From Lachnospiraceae bacterium (lineage in GTDB: Bacteria > Bacillota > Clostridia > Lachnospirales > Lachnospiraceae), in the NCBI GenBank assembly GCA_902363555.1, contig CABJAM010000005.1, positions 186,001 through 250,000 of the forward strand: a stretch of 64,000 nt of DNA, read 5' to 3'. The notes under the pieces were generated by a model. It searched no databases. It saw only the letters and a program-made list of their open reading frames with translations, and had not been told where the DNA came from. Within the stretch, counting starts at the first letter, position 1. Each line of letters begins with the position of its first letter. Below are positions 42,756 to 52,108 of the stretch, in pieces. Both the position numbers and the translations under genes were made by a program.

Positions 42756-44069
42756 TTAATTTGTACCGGATGCCAGCGCCTGAAGCCCTGCCAGATGATT
42801 GATAAACTGCTGCGCCGTACGTCCGGACAGTCCGCCGTGCTTCATTTCCCAGATCACAGACTCCCGCTCGATATCCGCCGGGTCCATGACGATGTTGTAC
42901 CGCTTTGCCAGCTCCTTGGCAATAACCACATACTCCTTCTGGCTCGGTGCGCCGTAATAGATCGTCTCACCGAAACGGGTCGCCAGGGAAAGCTTCTCCT
43001 GCATGGAATCGCCGCCGTGCACATCGTCGCTGGTCTGCTTGCGCTCGCCCCACGTCTCACGGATGAGATGACGCCGGTTGGAGGTGGCGTAGATCAGTAC
43101 ATTATCCGGCTTTGTCTCAAGACCGCCCTCAATGACTGCCTTGAGATATTTATATTCAATCTCAAATTCTTCAAAGGACAGATCATCCATATACAAAATA
43201 TAGCGGTAATTCCGGTTTTTGATCTGTGCGATCACATCGGGAATATCTTTAAACTGATGCTTATATATTTCCACCATGCGCAGTCCGTCTTTATAATATT
43301 CATTTAAAATCGCTTTAATGCTAGTGGATTTTCCAGTACCGCTGTCGCCAAACAGCAGGACGTTATTTGCCCGCTCCCCGCGGACAAAAGCTTCGGTGTT
43401 ATCCACCAGCTTTTTCTTCTGTATCTCGTAACCGACAAGGTCACTTAAATAGATTTTTTCGGTTTTGGTAATGGGTGAGATCACTGTATCCTCACCTTTT
43501 TTGGTCACCTTAAACGCCCTGTGAAGGCCGTATTTGCCAACGCCGTAATCCTTATAAAAATCCGTCAGCGCCTCATACATCTCCTGCTCGTCCTCAGCCG
43601 CCGAAAGCAGACCGTTCAGCGACTCAATGCGGTCGCGCAGTGTATGACTGTATACCACGCCTTTATTTTTGCTTCCCTCGTAGCAGCCGATCAGGCTCAG
43701 GAAATGGATACCAAGCGTCTGCTCCACGTCCTCCCAGTCCACATGGTAGGCTTCGTAAAATATTTTCATATCGTGGAGGGCGAGCAGATTAAGACTTCCC
43801 TCGATGGCCCCCACCTTTTCACAGGACATGGTAAACGCATTCTCATTGGTCGTCAGAAGATACGTCAGATATCCATGCCACAGATTTCCGGCAAAGCCGT
43901 GATCCCGGGCAATGTTGATGATCGCGTTGATGCAGTCGTAAATAGCGTCCACCGCCTGCTCCTTATCCAGATGCTCATCCTGGTATGTATTGGCCACGGC
44001 CGCCATTCTGGAAAATATTTGGTCTTCAAAGTTTCTGTATAAAATCAGCTCATTAATTCTTATGTTCAA
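42756..44069 (-). CDS. AAA+ ATP-binding protein (DUF815)
   Basis: A 437-residue protein with an N-terminal helical region (1-200) and a DUF815 AAA+ domain: Walker A LLFGDSGTGKSTSIKA, Walker B YILYMDDLSFEEFE, sensor-1 LIYATSNRRHLI and a C-terminal GLSGRTAQQFINHL. Members are widespread next to unrelated genes and their role is unknown. It sits between pheA and ppx on the same strand. No membrane segment. Confidence 0.9.
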   Translation of the reverse strand: MNIRINELILYRNFEDQIFSRMAAVANTYQDEHLDKEQAVDAIYDCINAIINIARDHGFAGNLWHGYLTYLLTTNENAFTMSCEKVGAIEGSLNLLALHDMKIFYEAYHVDWEDVEQTLGIHFLSLIGCYEGSKNKGVVYSHTLRDRIESLNGLLSAAEDEQEMYEALTDFYKDYGVGKYGLHRAFKVTKKGEDTVISPITKTEKIYLSDLVGYEIQKKKLVDNTEAFVRGERANNVLLFGDSGTGKSTSIKAILNEYYKDGLRMVEIYKHQFKDIPDVIAQIKNRNYRYILYMDDLSFEEFEIEYKYLKAVIEGGLETKPDNVLIYATSNRRHLIRETWGERKQTSDDVHGGDSMQEKLSLATRFGETIYYGAPSQKEYVVIAKELAKRYNIVMDPADIERESVIWEMKHGGLSGRTAQQFINHLAGLQALASGTN

Positions 44070-44167
44070 AATAAAAACCTTCTATCTTTGTAATTTTTTA
44101 TACCGGCGGCGCTGCACATGTGCGGCGGATACGGCTTAACGGGCGGACAGAGCCCATGGACTTATAT

Positions 44168-45343
44168 TTATTCGGCATGAATGTAATTGCCAAGAATCCG
44201 GAAGTTTTTCGTCTCAGATTCAATACCGGTGAGGGCGTTGCGCACCTCCCGCTGCGACAGGCAGCCGTCAAAATCGATAAAAAACCGGTACTGCCACTTT
44301 TTCCCGGGGATGGGCCGGGATTCGATCTTGTTCATATTCAGTCCGTTAAATATAAAATGAGACAAAATATTGTACAATGTACCGCTGGCGTGGGGCAGCT
44401 CAAAGCATATGCTCACCTGATTGGCACATTCCAGATGTTCCCGCCGGTTTTTAATAATGATAAAACGTGTCGAGTTATTTTTAAGATCATTGATATTTGC
44501 TTTTTGCACCTTCAGTCCATGAAAGGCAGCGGCGCTCTCGCTTGCTATGGCGGCCTGGGAAATGTCTCCGTCATCCTTCACCTTTTTGGCGGCAATGGCC
44601 GTATTCGTCAGGCTGATCTGACGCCATTCCTTTTTCGTGGCGAGAAACTTCCGGCACTGTAAAAGACCCTGGGGATGGGAATAAACGGTCTTTATATCCG
44701 ACAGATCGGCTTCCGGCAGTGTCATCAGAGCATGGGAAACCCTGACCACGTATTCACCTACAATATAATTATCATATTCACCAAGAAGATCGTAGACATC
44801 CGTAATAATTCCGGTGGATGAATTTTCAATGGGCAGGACGCCGTATTCGGCATCGCCGTTTTTTATGGCTTCCATGCCCTCGCGAAAGGTGGGCACATTG
44901 GAAAATTGCACATTTTCGCCAAAATATCCAAGCATGGCCTGGTGACCGTAGGCGCCGTCCACGCCATGGTAAACGACACGGGTGTTATGATCAAAGGGCA
45001 TCCGCAAAAAGCCGGAAAGACCGTCGGGCAATATCCCGTCGACCTGGGTAAAACCACTGTATTTGCTGTTTAATCCGGTCAGGATCATATACTGGCGCAT
45101 ACGGCTGATGGTCATAATCTGATTAAACAGCGCGTTCACACCCTGTGCATTAAAATCGGAATGGGCCAGCTCACGCACTTTAGCGATTTTTTCATCCTCC
45201 CGTGTTTTATCCAGCACCGGCTTACCGATTTTTCTTTTATATTCGGCCACGTCCTCGGACACAGCCATACGTTTTTCAAACAGCGCCACGATCTCTTTGT
45301 CAATATCATCGATCTGATCGCGAAGCTTCAGTAATTCATCCAT
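44168..45343 (-). CDS. pheA: Bifunctional chorismate mutase/prephenate dehydratase
   Basis: Phenylalanine biosynthesis. The 391-residue protein has an AroQ chorismate mutase domain (1-85, LRDQIDDIDKEIVALFEKRM). A prephenate dehydratase domain follows (about 110-290; GVDGAYGHQAML, PIENSSTGIITDV, NSTRFIII). The ACT domain (295-385) has the ESRP motif for Phe feedback. ATG 45343 follows GAGGAG by 7 nt and overlaps the adenosine deaminase stop by 8 nt, so the two are coupled. Confidence 0.95.
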   Translation of the reverse strand: MDELLKLRDQIDDIDKEIVALFEKRMAVSEDVAEYKRKIGKPVLDKTREDEKIAKVRELAHSDFNAQGVNALFNQIMTISRMRQYMILTGLNSKYSGFTQVDGILPDGLSGFLRMPFDHNTRVVYHGVDGAYGHQAMLGYFGENVQFSNVPTFREGMEAIKNGDAEYGVLPIENSSTGIITDVYDLLGEYDNYIVGEYVVRVSHALMTLPEADLSDIKTVYSHPQGLLQCRKFLATKKEWRQISLTNTAIAAKKVKDDGDISQAAIASESAAAFHGLKVQKANINDLKNNSTRFIIIKNRREHLECANQVSICFELPHASGTLYNILSHFIFNGLNMNKIESRPIPGKKWQYRFFIDFDGCLSQREVRNALTGIESETKNFRILGNYIHAE

Positions 45344-46325
45344 TGTATATCTCCTCAAGTAAATATCGTAACCGTTCCTTTTCCATGGACGGCAGAAACG
45401 CCGCGTCGATGGCGTATTGGTTCATCTTCTTAAAATCTTCCCGTGTCCAGCCAAAGGCGTTGTGTAAAAGGGTATATTCCTTCCGGAGCGTCGTATCGCA
45501 GACGACCATATCATCGGTTCCCACTGTGACACGAACACCGGCATCATAATACTTTTTAATCGGGTGCTCCTTAATGTCGGTCACAACACCGGTCTGCAGA
45601 TTGCTTGTGGGGCAGATCTCCAGGGCGATCCTGCGCTCCTTGATCAGTTCAACCAGATCCGGGTCCTCTATGGCGTGGATGCCGTGGCCGATACGCAGAG
45701 CGCCGTTATTGATCGCCAGTCGGATACTGTCCGGCCCTGCCTTTTCACCGGCGTGGACACAGAACGGAATGCCCTCCTGATTGAGCACCTGAAACTGCTC
45801 CACGTACATCTCTGTGGGAAAGCCCGCCTCATCCCCCACCAGGTCCATGCCGGCCACGCCTTTTCTTAAATACTCCATAGCCTCCACGATGGTGGCAAAG
45901 TTATCCTTCTCATCGGCTCCGCGCACAGTGCACAGGATCAGATTGGCGCGGATGCGCCGGCTGTCCTCCACGCCCCGGTTGATTCCGGCAATGGCCGCTT
46001 CCACCACCTGGGACTGGCTCAGGCCGCGCAGCGTGTGATACTGGGGAATCATGCGGATTTCCGCATACAATACCCCCTGGTCATCCAGATCCTTTACAAG
46101 CTCATAAACAGCCCGCCGGATGGCCTTTTTCTCCTGAAGGACTGTAAAAGCCAGATCAAAGCGTTTCAGATATTCCGCCAGATCGGTACAGCAATTTGGC
46201 ACGCGCAGGTAACGCTCCAGCGCTTTTTCATCATAGGTCGGCATATACGCGCCCTGCTCTTTGGCCAGCTCAAGAAGTGTCCGGGGTCTTACGGACCCTT
46301 CCAAATGGATGTGCAGTTCGATCAT
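45336..46325 (-). CDS. add: Adenosine deaminase
   Basis: A 329-residue Zn amidohydrolase deaminating adenosine or deoxyadenosine. Metal ligands HIH (ELHIHLEGS), VHAGE, the catalytic RIGHGIHA and the late aspartates of GTDDMVV are present; the usual TDDP reads TDDM here, which may shift specificity (some such proteins act on other aminopurines). The start overlaps the folP-folK stop by 4 nt (ATGA). Confidence 0.9.
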   Translation of the reverse strand: MIELHIHLEGSVRPRTLLELAKEQGAYMPTYDEKALERYLRVPNCCTDLAEYLKRFDLAFTVLQEKKAIRRAVYELVKDLDDQGVLYAEIRMIPQYHTLRGLSQSQVVEAAIAGINRGVEDSRRIRANLILCTVRGADEKDNFATIVEAMEYLRKGVAGMDLVGDEAGFPTEMYVEQFQVLNQEGIPFCVHAGEKAGPDSIRLAINNGALRIGHGIHAIEDPDLVELIKERRIALEICPTSNLQTGVVTDIKEHPIKKYYDAGVRVTVGTDDMVVCDTTLRKEYTLLHNAFGWTREDFKKMNQYAIDAAFLPSMEKERLRYLLEEIYNG

Positions 46326-47734
46326 TCCATAGCTCCCCCTTTGAATAAATCATTATACAATTCGTGGATCGTCCGGTGCAGCACGGGATGCTGCACATGC
46401 CCGGCGATCTGGGCCAGCGGCTTTAAGACAAATTCACGGTTTTGCATATCTATATGTGGTATTTTCAAATTTTCCTCGTCAATGATCTGATCCTCATAAA
46501 GTAAAATATCCAGGTCGATGGTCCGCGGGCCCCAACGGATGATCCGCTCTCTTCCCAGGTCCTGCTCGATGCCATTTAAAAATTTCAGCAGCTCCTGCGG
46601 ACTTTTGGACGTCTCAATGCATGCGCAGGCGTTGAGAAAATCCTCCTGGACGACACCACCGTAGGGCTTTGTCTCCAAAATATCCGACATCCGGCACCAG
46701 CGGACATCCGGCGCTGCCTTCATGGCATCCACCGCTTTTTTTATGGCGCCCATGCGGTCGCCCATGTTGGCGCCGATGCCAAGCCAGACGCGGTGCCAGC
46801 GCGGCGCCGGCCCTCTGCCGCCGGAAGGAGCCCCCGGCACTTTCCGGGCAGTCTGGCCGGCGGCTGATTCCGCATTGTCTTCGCTGCCAGCGGCTGGCGC
46901 CGGCACCACCGGCTCTTGGGCGTATTTGATGGCTTCCGCCATCTTTATGGCCTCATAGTTGGTTTTTATGTCGTGGACACGGACAAACATGCAGCCGTGA
47001 GCCACAGCACTGACGCTGGTCACCGCCGTACCGGTGCCCCGCTCCAGAGGAGGAACATGTAAGGTCTGGCCGATAACCGATTTTCTCGATGTACCCAGCA
47101 GCACGGGATATCCCAGTGCATTAAAGGCATCCAGATGCTTTAATACGAGCAGGTTATGCATATACGTTTTTCCAAAACCCACGCCCGGGTCCAAAATGAT
47201 CTTATCCGGAGCGATTCCGGCTTTTAAGGCAATATCTACGGACTGGAAAAGATCCGCCACGCATTCGCCCACGAAATCATTATAGTCCGCAGTTTCCCGG
47301 TTGTGCATCAGACAGCAGGCTGCGCCGCTTTTAGCAATGACACCGGCCATTTCCGGATCGTATTTAAGCCCCCATATATCATTGACCATGTCAGCCCCCG
47401 CCGCAAGGGCGGCTCTGGCGACCGCCGGCTTGTAGGTATCCACAGAAACGGGAACATCATAATGCGACTTTATGGCCCGTATGACCGGCACGACACGGTC
47501 GATTTCCTCGCTGTCACTGATCTTTGTGTATCCCGGCCGGGTGGACTCCCCGCCCACATCGATCACATCGGCACCCTCCCTGATCATCTGGCCTGTACGC
47601 GCCAGCGCGTCCGATATCGCCTTATAACTGCCGCCGTCAGAAAAAGAATCCGGTGTCATATTAAGAATCCCCATAATATACGTTTTCCCCTGCCGGAAAA
47701 AATCTCTTTTTCCAATCGTAATATATTTATTCAT
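46322..47734 (-). CDS. folP: Dihydropteroate synthase-HPPK fusion (FolP-FolK)
   Basis: A 470-residue fusion. Residues 1-270 are dihydropteroate synthase (GILNMTPDSFSDGG, DVGGESTRPG, DPGVGFGKT, LGTSRKSVIG). Residues 272-312 are an Ala/Pro/Gly-rich linker. About 313-465 are 6-hydroxymethyl-dihydropterin pyrophosphokinase (WLGIGANMGDR, RWGPRTIDLDILLYED). No FolB aldolase lies between them, unlike the common FolB-FolK fusions. It joins two successive steps of folate synthesis. It is followed by add with a 4-nt overlap. folC is upstream but separated by a DUF4143 ATPase gene. Confidence 0.95.
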   Translation of the reverse strand: MNKYITIGKRDFFRQGKTYIMGILNMTPDSFSDGGSYKAISDALARTGQMIREGADVIDVGGESTRPGYTKISDSEEIDRVVPVIRAIKSHYDVPVSVDTYKPAVARAALAAGADMVNDIWGLKYDPEMAGVIAKSGAACCLMHNRETADYNDFVGECVADLFQSVDIALKAGIAPDKIILDPGVGFGKTYMHNLLVLKHLDAFNALGYPVLLGTSRKSVIGQTLHVPPLERGTGTAVTSVSAVAHGCMFVRVHDIKTNYEAIKMAEAIKYAQEPVVPAPAAGSEDNAESAAGQTARKVPGAPSGGRGPAPRWHRVWLGIGANMGDRMGAIKKAVDAMKAAPDVRWCRMSDILETKPYGGVVQEDFLNACACIETSKSPQELLKFLNGIEQDLGRERIIRWGPRTIDLDILLYEDQIIDEENLKIPHIDMQNREFVLKPLAQIAGHVQHPVLHRTIHELYNDLFKGGAME

Positions 47735-47791
47735 GCATCTGTTCCTCTCAACTGCATTTTAAATTCGACGAGCCCCATTCGGTTCACAACT

Positions 47792-47820
47792 GTAACAGTT
47801 CAGACAGGCTGAACTGTTAC
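47792..47820. repeat. GTAAC-type hairpin element, copy 6
   Basis: Perfect GTAACAGTTC / GAACTGTTAC arms with a 9-nt centre. It is adjacent to the compound element 47857-47924. Confidence 0.7.
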
Positions 47821-47861
47821 GCATATGGCCATTTAAAATCGCTGCGCGATGGGCCATATGC
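47821..47861. repeat. GCATATGGCC inverted repeat
   Basis: GCATATGGCC and GGCCATATGC flank about 20 nt. It joins the GTAAC element on its left to the compound element on its right. Confidence 0.5.
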
Positions 47862-47924
47862 CCGTAAAATCTACGTTTTTGTACAGTCTGCGCAGTAAAT
47901 GCGCAGACCTGTCTGAACTGTTAC
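47857..47924. repeat. Compound dispersed element, copy 1
   Basis: Begins TATGCCCGTAAAATCTACG, has a central perfect GTCTGCGC / GCGCAGAC stem and ends CTGTCTGAACTGTTAC, right at the stop of the DUF4143 ATPase gene. A second full copy is 50689-50757; the left end alone is at 49271. Confidence 0.7.
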
Positions 47925-49184
47925 TCACAACTCCAATGAATCCGGATTTAGCAGAAAATCATATACATTCATTATCAGAATCCCCTCATCACTATAAAAA
48001 GGGATTGGGGTATTTGAAGTGATTACAATTTTCTTAAACGAATCGCCGATTTTCAAAAATGGCCGTATCTCCTGCGATATTTTTTCTTCTGTTTCGAGCA
48101 TATAAGCGGATTGAATGTAATATTTCTTTGAACCTTTATTACAGATAAAATCTACTTCAAGCTGTTTTTTGACAGGCCTGCCGTTCTTTCCATGTTCTGT
48201 GATACTGAGATTTCCTACATCAACGTTGTATCCTCTCTTTCTAAGCTCATTATAGATGACATTCTCCATTGAATGTGTCACTTCCATCTGCCTGAAATTA
48301 ATCCTCGCATTTCGAAGCCCCATATCCATAAAGTAATATTTTAAAGGAGTGCCAATATAAGATTTTCCTTTTATATCATAGCGTTTCGCTTCTTCAATTA
48401 AAAATGAATCCTCCAGGTACTCAATATACTTTGTGATCGTAGTAGCCGTTATTTTTGACTTATTCACACTCTTGAAAGTTCTCTGCAGCTTATTCGGGTT
48501 TGTCAAAGACCCAATCGCCGAGGATAAGATATCAAGTAATGTCTCCATCTCACCGACATTTCTGATTTTGTTTCTTGTAACAATATCACGGATATAAGTT
48601 TCTTTAAACAAATTATCAAGAAGTGTCATCTTCTGCTCATCTGTGTCTGCTAAGACAACAAGTGGAATCCCGCCATACGTAATATACTCATTCCAGCCAT
48701 CATAGCGGTTTCCACTATAAACTGTCATAAATTCAGAGAAACTCAACGGATACATATGGATTTCATCACCTCTGCCACCAAATTCAGTCGCAATATCCTT
48801 TGACAAAAACCTTGCGTTACTGCCGGTGACATATACATCACAGTTCTCCTTATCCGCAAGACCGTTAAGAACGCTGACAAATTCTCCCAACATTTGCACT
48901 TCATCTAAAAGAAAATAATAATTTTTCGTATCCTTTATCTGCTTCTTCGCCCAGGGATAAAATATTTTCGGATCTCTAAACTCTATATGATCGAACAGGT
49001 CAAAGGCCATCTCAATAATATGGTCCTCCTCCACACCATCCTGAATCAGATGATTTTTAAATAAGTTACGAAGCAGGAAAGATTTTCCGCATCTTCTTAC
49101 GCCTGTCACTACTTTAATGAGACCATTACCCTTACGTTTAATCAACTGCTCCAAATAATAATCTCTTTTAATTTCTGTTTTCAT
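47925..49184 (-). CDS. AAA+ ATPase with DUF4143 nuclease-like domain
   Basis: A 419-residue protein. Walker A GVRRCGKSFLLRNLF near residue 30, Walker B YYFLLDEVQML near 90 and a DUF4143 region (about 195-400) with EVDFICNKGSKKYYIQ, a PD-(D/E)xK-like core. The family is abundant, mobile and poorly understood. ATG 49184 follows GGGAGGTG by 6 nt. The gene is more AT-rich than its folate neighbours and is bounded by repeat elements, so it likely inserted into a folC-folP-folK cluster. Confidence 0.9.
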   Translation of the reverse strand: MKTEIKRDYYLEQLIKRKGNGLIKVVTGVRRCGKSFLLRNLFKNHLIQDGVEEDHIIEMAFDLFDHIEFRDPKIFYPWAKKQIKDTKNYYFLLDEVQMLGEFVSVLNGLADKENCDVYVTGSNARFLSKDIATEFGGRGDEIHMYPLSFSEFMTVYSGNRYDGWNEYITYGGIPLVVLADTDEQKMTLLDNLFKETYIRDIVTRNKIRNVGEMETLLDILSSAIGSLTNPNKLQRTFKSVNKSKITATTITKYIEYLEDSFLIEEAKRYDIKGKSYIGTPLKYYFMDMGLRNARINFRQMEVTHSMENVIYNELRKRGYNVDVGNLSITEHGKNGRPVKKQLEVDFICNKGSKKYYIQSAYMLETEEKISQEIRPFLKIGDSFKKIVITSNTPIPFYSDEGILIMNVYDFLLNPDSLEL

Positions 49185-49270
49185 CAAAATCACCTCCCAA
49201 AAGATATTTAGGTTAATTATTTCCTGAATTTCTTATAGTATATCACATTAATATATATATTATCAAGTTT

Positions 49271-49325
49271 TATGCCCGCAAAATCTGCATCCTCGCGGTA
49301 AGTCGCAAGCGGCGTGGGGCCGGCT
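49271..49325. repeat. Partial compound element upstream of the ATPase gene
   Basis: TATGCCCGCAAAATCTGCAT repeats the left end of 47857 and 50689. An imperfect hairpin of CTCGCGG and GCGGCG type follows. It marks the other side of the ATPase gene. Confidence 0.5.
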
Positions 49326-49337
49326 CATTTGCCAAAT

Positions 49338-50660
49338 TTATACTCCGTTCACGGCCAGGCCGTAAGCTTCATAAAGCCCTGCAATCGTGGACAATGATCC
49401 AAAGGATACGATGACATCCTGCGGCTGCGCCATCTCGGTCGCAACGGTAAGCGCCTGCTTTATCGTTTCGCCATTGATGACGTTGGCAAAATAGCGGCCG
49501 GCCTCACCGGCCAAGGCTCCCGCATCCAGGCCCCGCGGTCCTTCCGGCTTATGGGTAATTATAGTATTCCCACATTGGCTCATTATTTCCAAAATGTTTT
49601 TATAATCCTTATCTGAGAAAACGCCCATGAGAAGCAGTATCCTTCTTCCGGCAAACCAGCGTTTTACAGAAGCGGCCAGCATCCGGGCACCGTCCGGATT
49701 GTGCGCGCCGTCCACAACGATATAAGGCTGTCTGGAAAGTATTTCAAACCGCCCCGGCCACCGGGCCTCCATAAGCCCCCGGGCCATATGCGCCTTCGTC
49801 AGTTCCACACCGTACTCCTGGCGAAGCACCTGCGCCGCCTCCAGGGCCACCGCGGCGTTTTTCGGCTGGTAAAGTCCCAGCATGTTTATTTTCAAATGTT
49901 CCTCTTCTTTATAAGTAAACGCCTGAGAAAATTCATCCGGTAAGGACGTCTCCAAAACCGGAACATCGGCCATCACCAGATGGGCGCCTGCCGTTTCACA
50001 CTGGCGCCGCAGGACCTCCATAACGCCATCCGCCTGGGGTGCAGTGACCACAAACTGGCCCGTTTTAATGATCCCCGCCTTTTCACCGGCGATTTCTTCC
50101 AGTGTATCGCCCAGCACCTTTGTGTGGTCCAGCCCAATGGACGTGATCACCGACATAAGTGAGCTGCGGATCACATTGGTGGAATCCATGCGCCCGCCCA
50201 GGCCGACCTCCAGGATCACATAATCGCAGCCGGTCTGCTTAAAATGCAAGAAAGCCATAGCCGTATCCATCTCAAACTGCGTCGGCTGCTCGATCCCCAT
50301 GGCCGAAAGCGTGGCGCAGGCCTGCCTGAGCTGAGCCGTACACCGGGCAAAATCCTCTTTTGAAATAAATTCTCCATCGACCTGTATCCGTTCCCTGTAA
50401 TCGAAAACCGCCGGTGAAACGAAGCGTCCGGTTTTATAGCCCGCCGCCCGCAGGATGGCCGCCAGAAATGCGCCCACAGACCCCTTTCCATTCGTTCCCG
50501 CAATATGAATGATCTTTAAATCCGCCTCCGGATGTCCAAGCACCTCCACCAGCTTTTCAATACGGGTCAGCCCCAGCATCATTCCAAAGCCGGCCAGGCC
50601 GTTCATGTATGCCAGAGCCTCCACATACGTCATAACGGCATGACTGTTTCTATTTTCCAA
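49338..50660 (-). CDS. folC: Folylpolyglutamate/dihydrofolate synthase
   Basis: ATP-dependent addition of glutamate to folates. The 440-residue Mur-ligase-like protein has the P-loop IAGTNGKGSVGAFLAA, the KLEVGLGGRMDSTN-type DSTN region, AGEKAGIIK and VDGAHNPDGARML. It is same-strand with folP-folK, with one interposed ATPase gene. Upstream lies an rRNA methyltransferase gene and compound element copy 2. Confidence 0.95.
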   Translation of the reverse strand: MENRNSHAVMTYVEALAYMNGLAGFGMMLGLTRIEKLVEVLGHPEADLKIIHIAGTNGKGSVGAFLAAILRAAGYKTGRFVSPAVFDYRERIQVDGEFISKEDFARCTAQLRQACATLSAMGIEQPTQFEMDTAMAFLHFKQTGCDYVILEVGLGGRMDSTNVIRSSLMSVITSIGLDHTKVLGDTLEEIAGEKAGIIKTGQFVVTAPQADGVMEVLRRQCETAGAHLVMADVPVLETSLPDEFSQAFTYKEEEHLKINMLGLYQPKNAAVALEAAQVLRQEYGVELTKAHMARGLMEARWPGRFEILSRQPYIVVDGAHNPDGARMLAASVKRWFAGRRILLLMGVFSDKDYKNILEIMSQCGNTIITHKPEGPRGLDAGALAGEAGRYFANVINGETIKQALTVATEMAQPQDVIVSFGSLSTIAGLYEAYGLAVNGV

Positions 50661-50688
50661 ATATAATCACCTCTTTGCTGCCTGTCAA

Positions 50689-50757
50689 TATGTCCGCAAA
50701 ATTTACGTTTTCATACGGCCAGCGCAGCGGATGCGCCGGCCAGTCCGAACAGTTACT
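50689..50757. repeat. Compound dispersed element, copy 2
   Basis: Begins TATGTCCGCAAAATTTACG, with a central GGCC-GCGC / GCGC-GGCC stem, and ends GTCCGAACAGTTAC at the stop codon of the methyltransferase gene. It shares order and structure with 47857-47924. Confidence 0.7.
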
Positions 50758-51958
50758 AATATTCGTCACACACCTGGAAAATATAAAATTTCAGATAATA
50801 AGATTCATCCGCCGACCACAGTATGGGGTGATCCGGCGCCTGTGTACGAAATTCCACCTGACGCAGCCGCTTGTGTACATTTCTCGCCGCCTGATGGATC
50901 GTCTGGGTAAACAGCTCATAGGACATAAAATGGGAGCACGAGCATGTGGCCAGGTAGCCGCCGGGCTTTACAAGCTTCATCCCCCGCAGGTTGATTTCCC
51001 GGTAGCCCTTCACCGCATTTTTTATGGAGCTTCTGGACTTTGTAAATGCCGGCGGGTCCAAAATGACCACGTCATACAGCTCACCGCTTTTTTCCAGCTC
51101 CGGCAAAAGCTCAAACACATCGGCACACTTAAATTGAACCCGGTCCTCAAGGTGGTTCAGTATAGCGTTTTCCCGGGCCTGGGCGACACCAAGCTCAGAA
51201 GCGTCCACCCCAAGTACCTCTCGCGCCCCGGCAATGCCTGCATTTAAAGCAAAGGAACCGGTGTGGGTAAAGCAGTCCAGCACTCTGGCATTTTTACAGA
51301 GCTTTTGTATGGCCAGACGGTTGTACTTCTGGTCCAAAAAGAATCCGGTTTTCTGGCCATTTTCCACATCTACCATATATTTGACGCCATTTTCCTCAAT
51401 AGCCACCTGCGTGTCAAAGGGTTCGCCAATAAATCCTTTGACCCGCTCCATCCCCTCGTTGAGCCGGACTTTCGCGTCACTGCGTTCATAAACGCCACGG
51501 ATGCTTATACCGTCGGCAGCGAGAACCTCACGGATACAGTCCACGATCACAGGCTTTAACCGGTCAATTCCCATAGCCAGAGATTCAACGACAAGGACGT
51601 CACTGAATTTATCCACTACGATTCCCGGAAGGAAATCCGCCTCACCAAAGATCAGGCGGCAGCTTCCCGTGTCGGTCACTGTTTTTCGGTATTCCCACGC
51701 ATCGCTGACACGTTTAAAAATAAAATCCCGGTCAATGACCGCGTCCTTGCTGCGGCTCATCATCCGGATCGTAATTTTAGAGTTTGTATTGATAAAGCCC
51801 TGGCCCAGATAAAAGCCGTCGAAATCCCGAACCGATAGAATATCTCCGTTTTCAAAGCTGCCCATAATGGTGTCGATCTCGTTATCGTAGACCCACATTC
51901 CGCCGGCTTTTAAAGTACGTCCTTCACCTTTTTTTAAAGTTGCTATTGCATTGCTCAT
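50756..51958 (-). CDS. Class I SAM rRNA methyltransferase (RlmI/YccW-like)
   Basis: A 400-residue protein. Residues 1-75 form a PUA-like domain (KKGEGRTLKAGGMWVYDNEI). About 180-395 form a Rossmann methyltransferase with VLDCFTHTGSFALNAG (SAM loop), GVDASELGVAQ and the catalytic VVILDPPAFTKS. It likely makes 5-methylcytosine in 23S rRNA; the target is inferred from the family. ATG 51958 follows AAGGAG; the longer frame to 52021 is not used. Confidence 0.92.
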   Translation of the reverse strand: MSNAIATLKKGEGRTLKAGGMWVYDNEIDTIMGSFENGDILSVRDFDGFYLGQGFINTNSKITIRMMSRSKDAVIDRDFIFKRVSDAWEYRKTVTDTGSCRLIFGEADFLPGIVVDKFSDVLVVESLAMGIDRLKPVIVDCIREVLAADGISIRGVYERSDAKVRLNEGMERVKGFIGEPFDTQVAIEENGVKYMVDVENGQKTGFFLDQKYNRLAIQKLCKNARVLDCFTHTGSFALNAGIAGAREVLGVDASELGVAQARENAILNHLEDRVQFKCADVFELLPELEKSGELYDVVILDPPAFTKSRSSIKNAVKGYREINLRGMKLVKPGGYLATCSCSHFMSYELFTQTIHQAARNVHKRLRQVEFRTQAPDHPILWSADESYYLKFYIFQVCDEY

Positions 51959-52108
51959 TAAAAATCTCCTTTTTTCGCGGTACCATCTTACATAACAGAC
52001 GCTATGATCACCGGGAATCACTCACCGGCGTTAATGGCCGCGCCATTTTAAGTTATATAAACTTTATCACCTGTCGGCATATTTCGCAATAAAAAATTGA
52101 GAATTTTT

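Noticed and set aside
45368..45377. Apparent GTAACCGTTC element arm
   Set aside because: It is inside the adenosine deaminase coding end and has no matching second arm.
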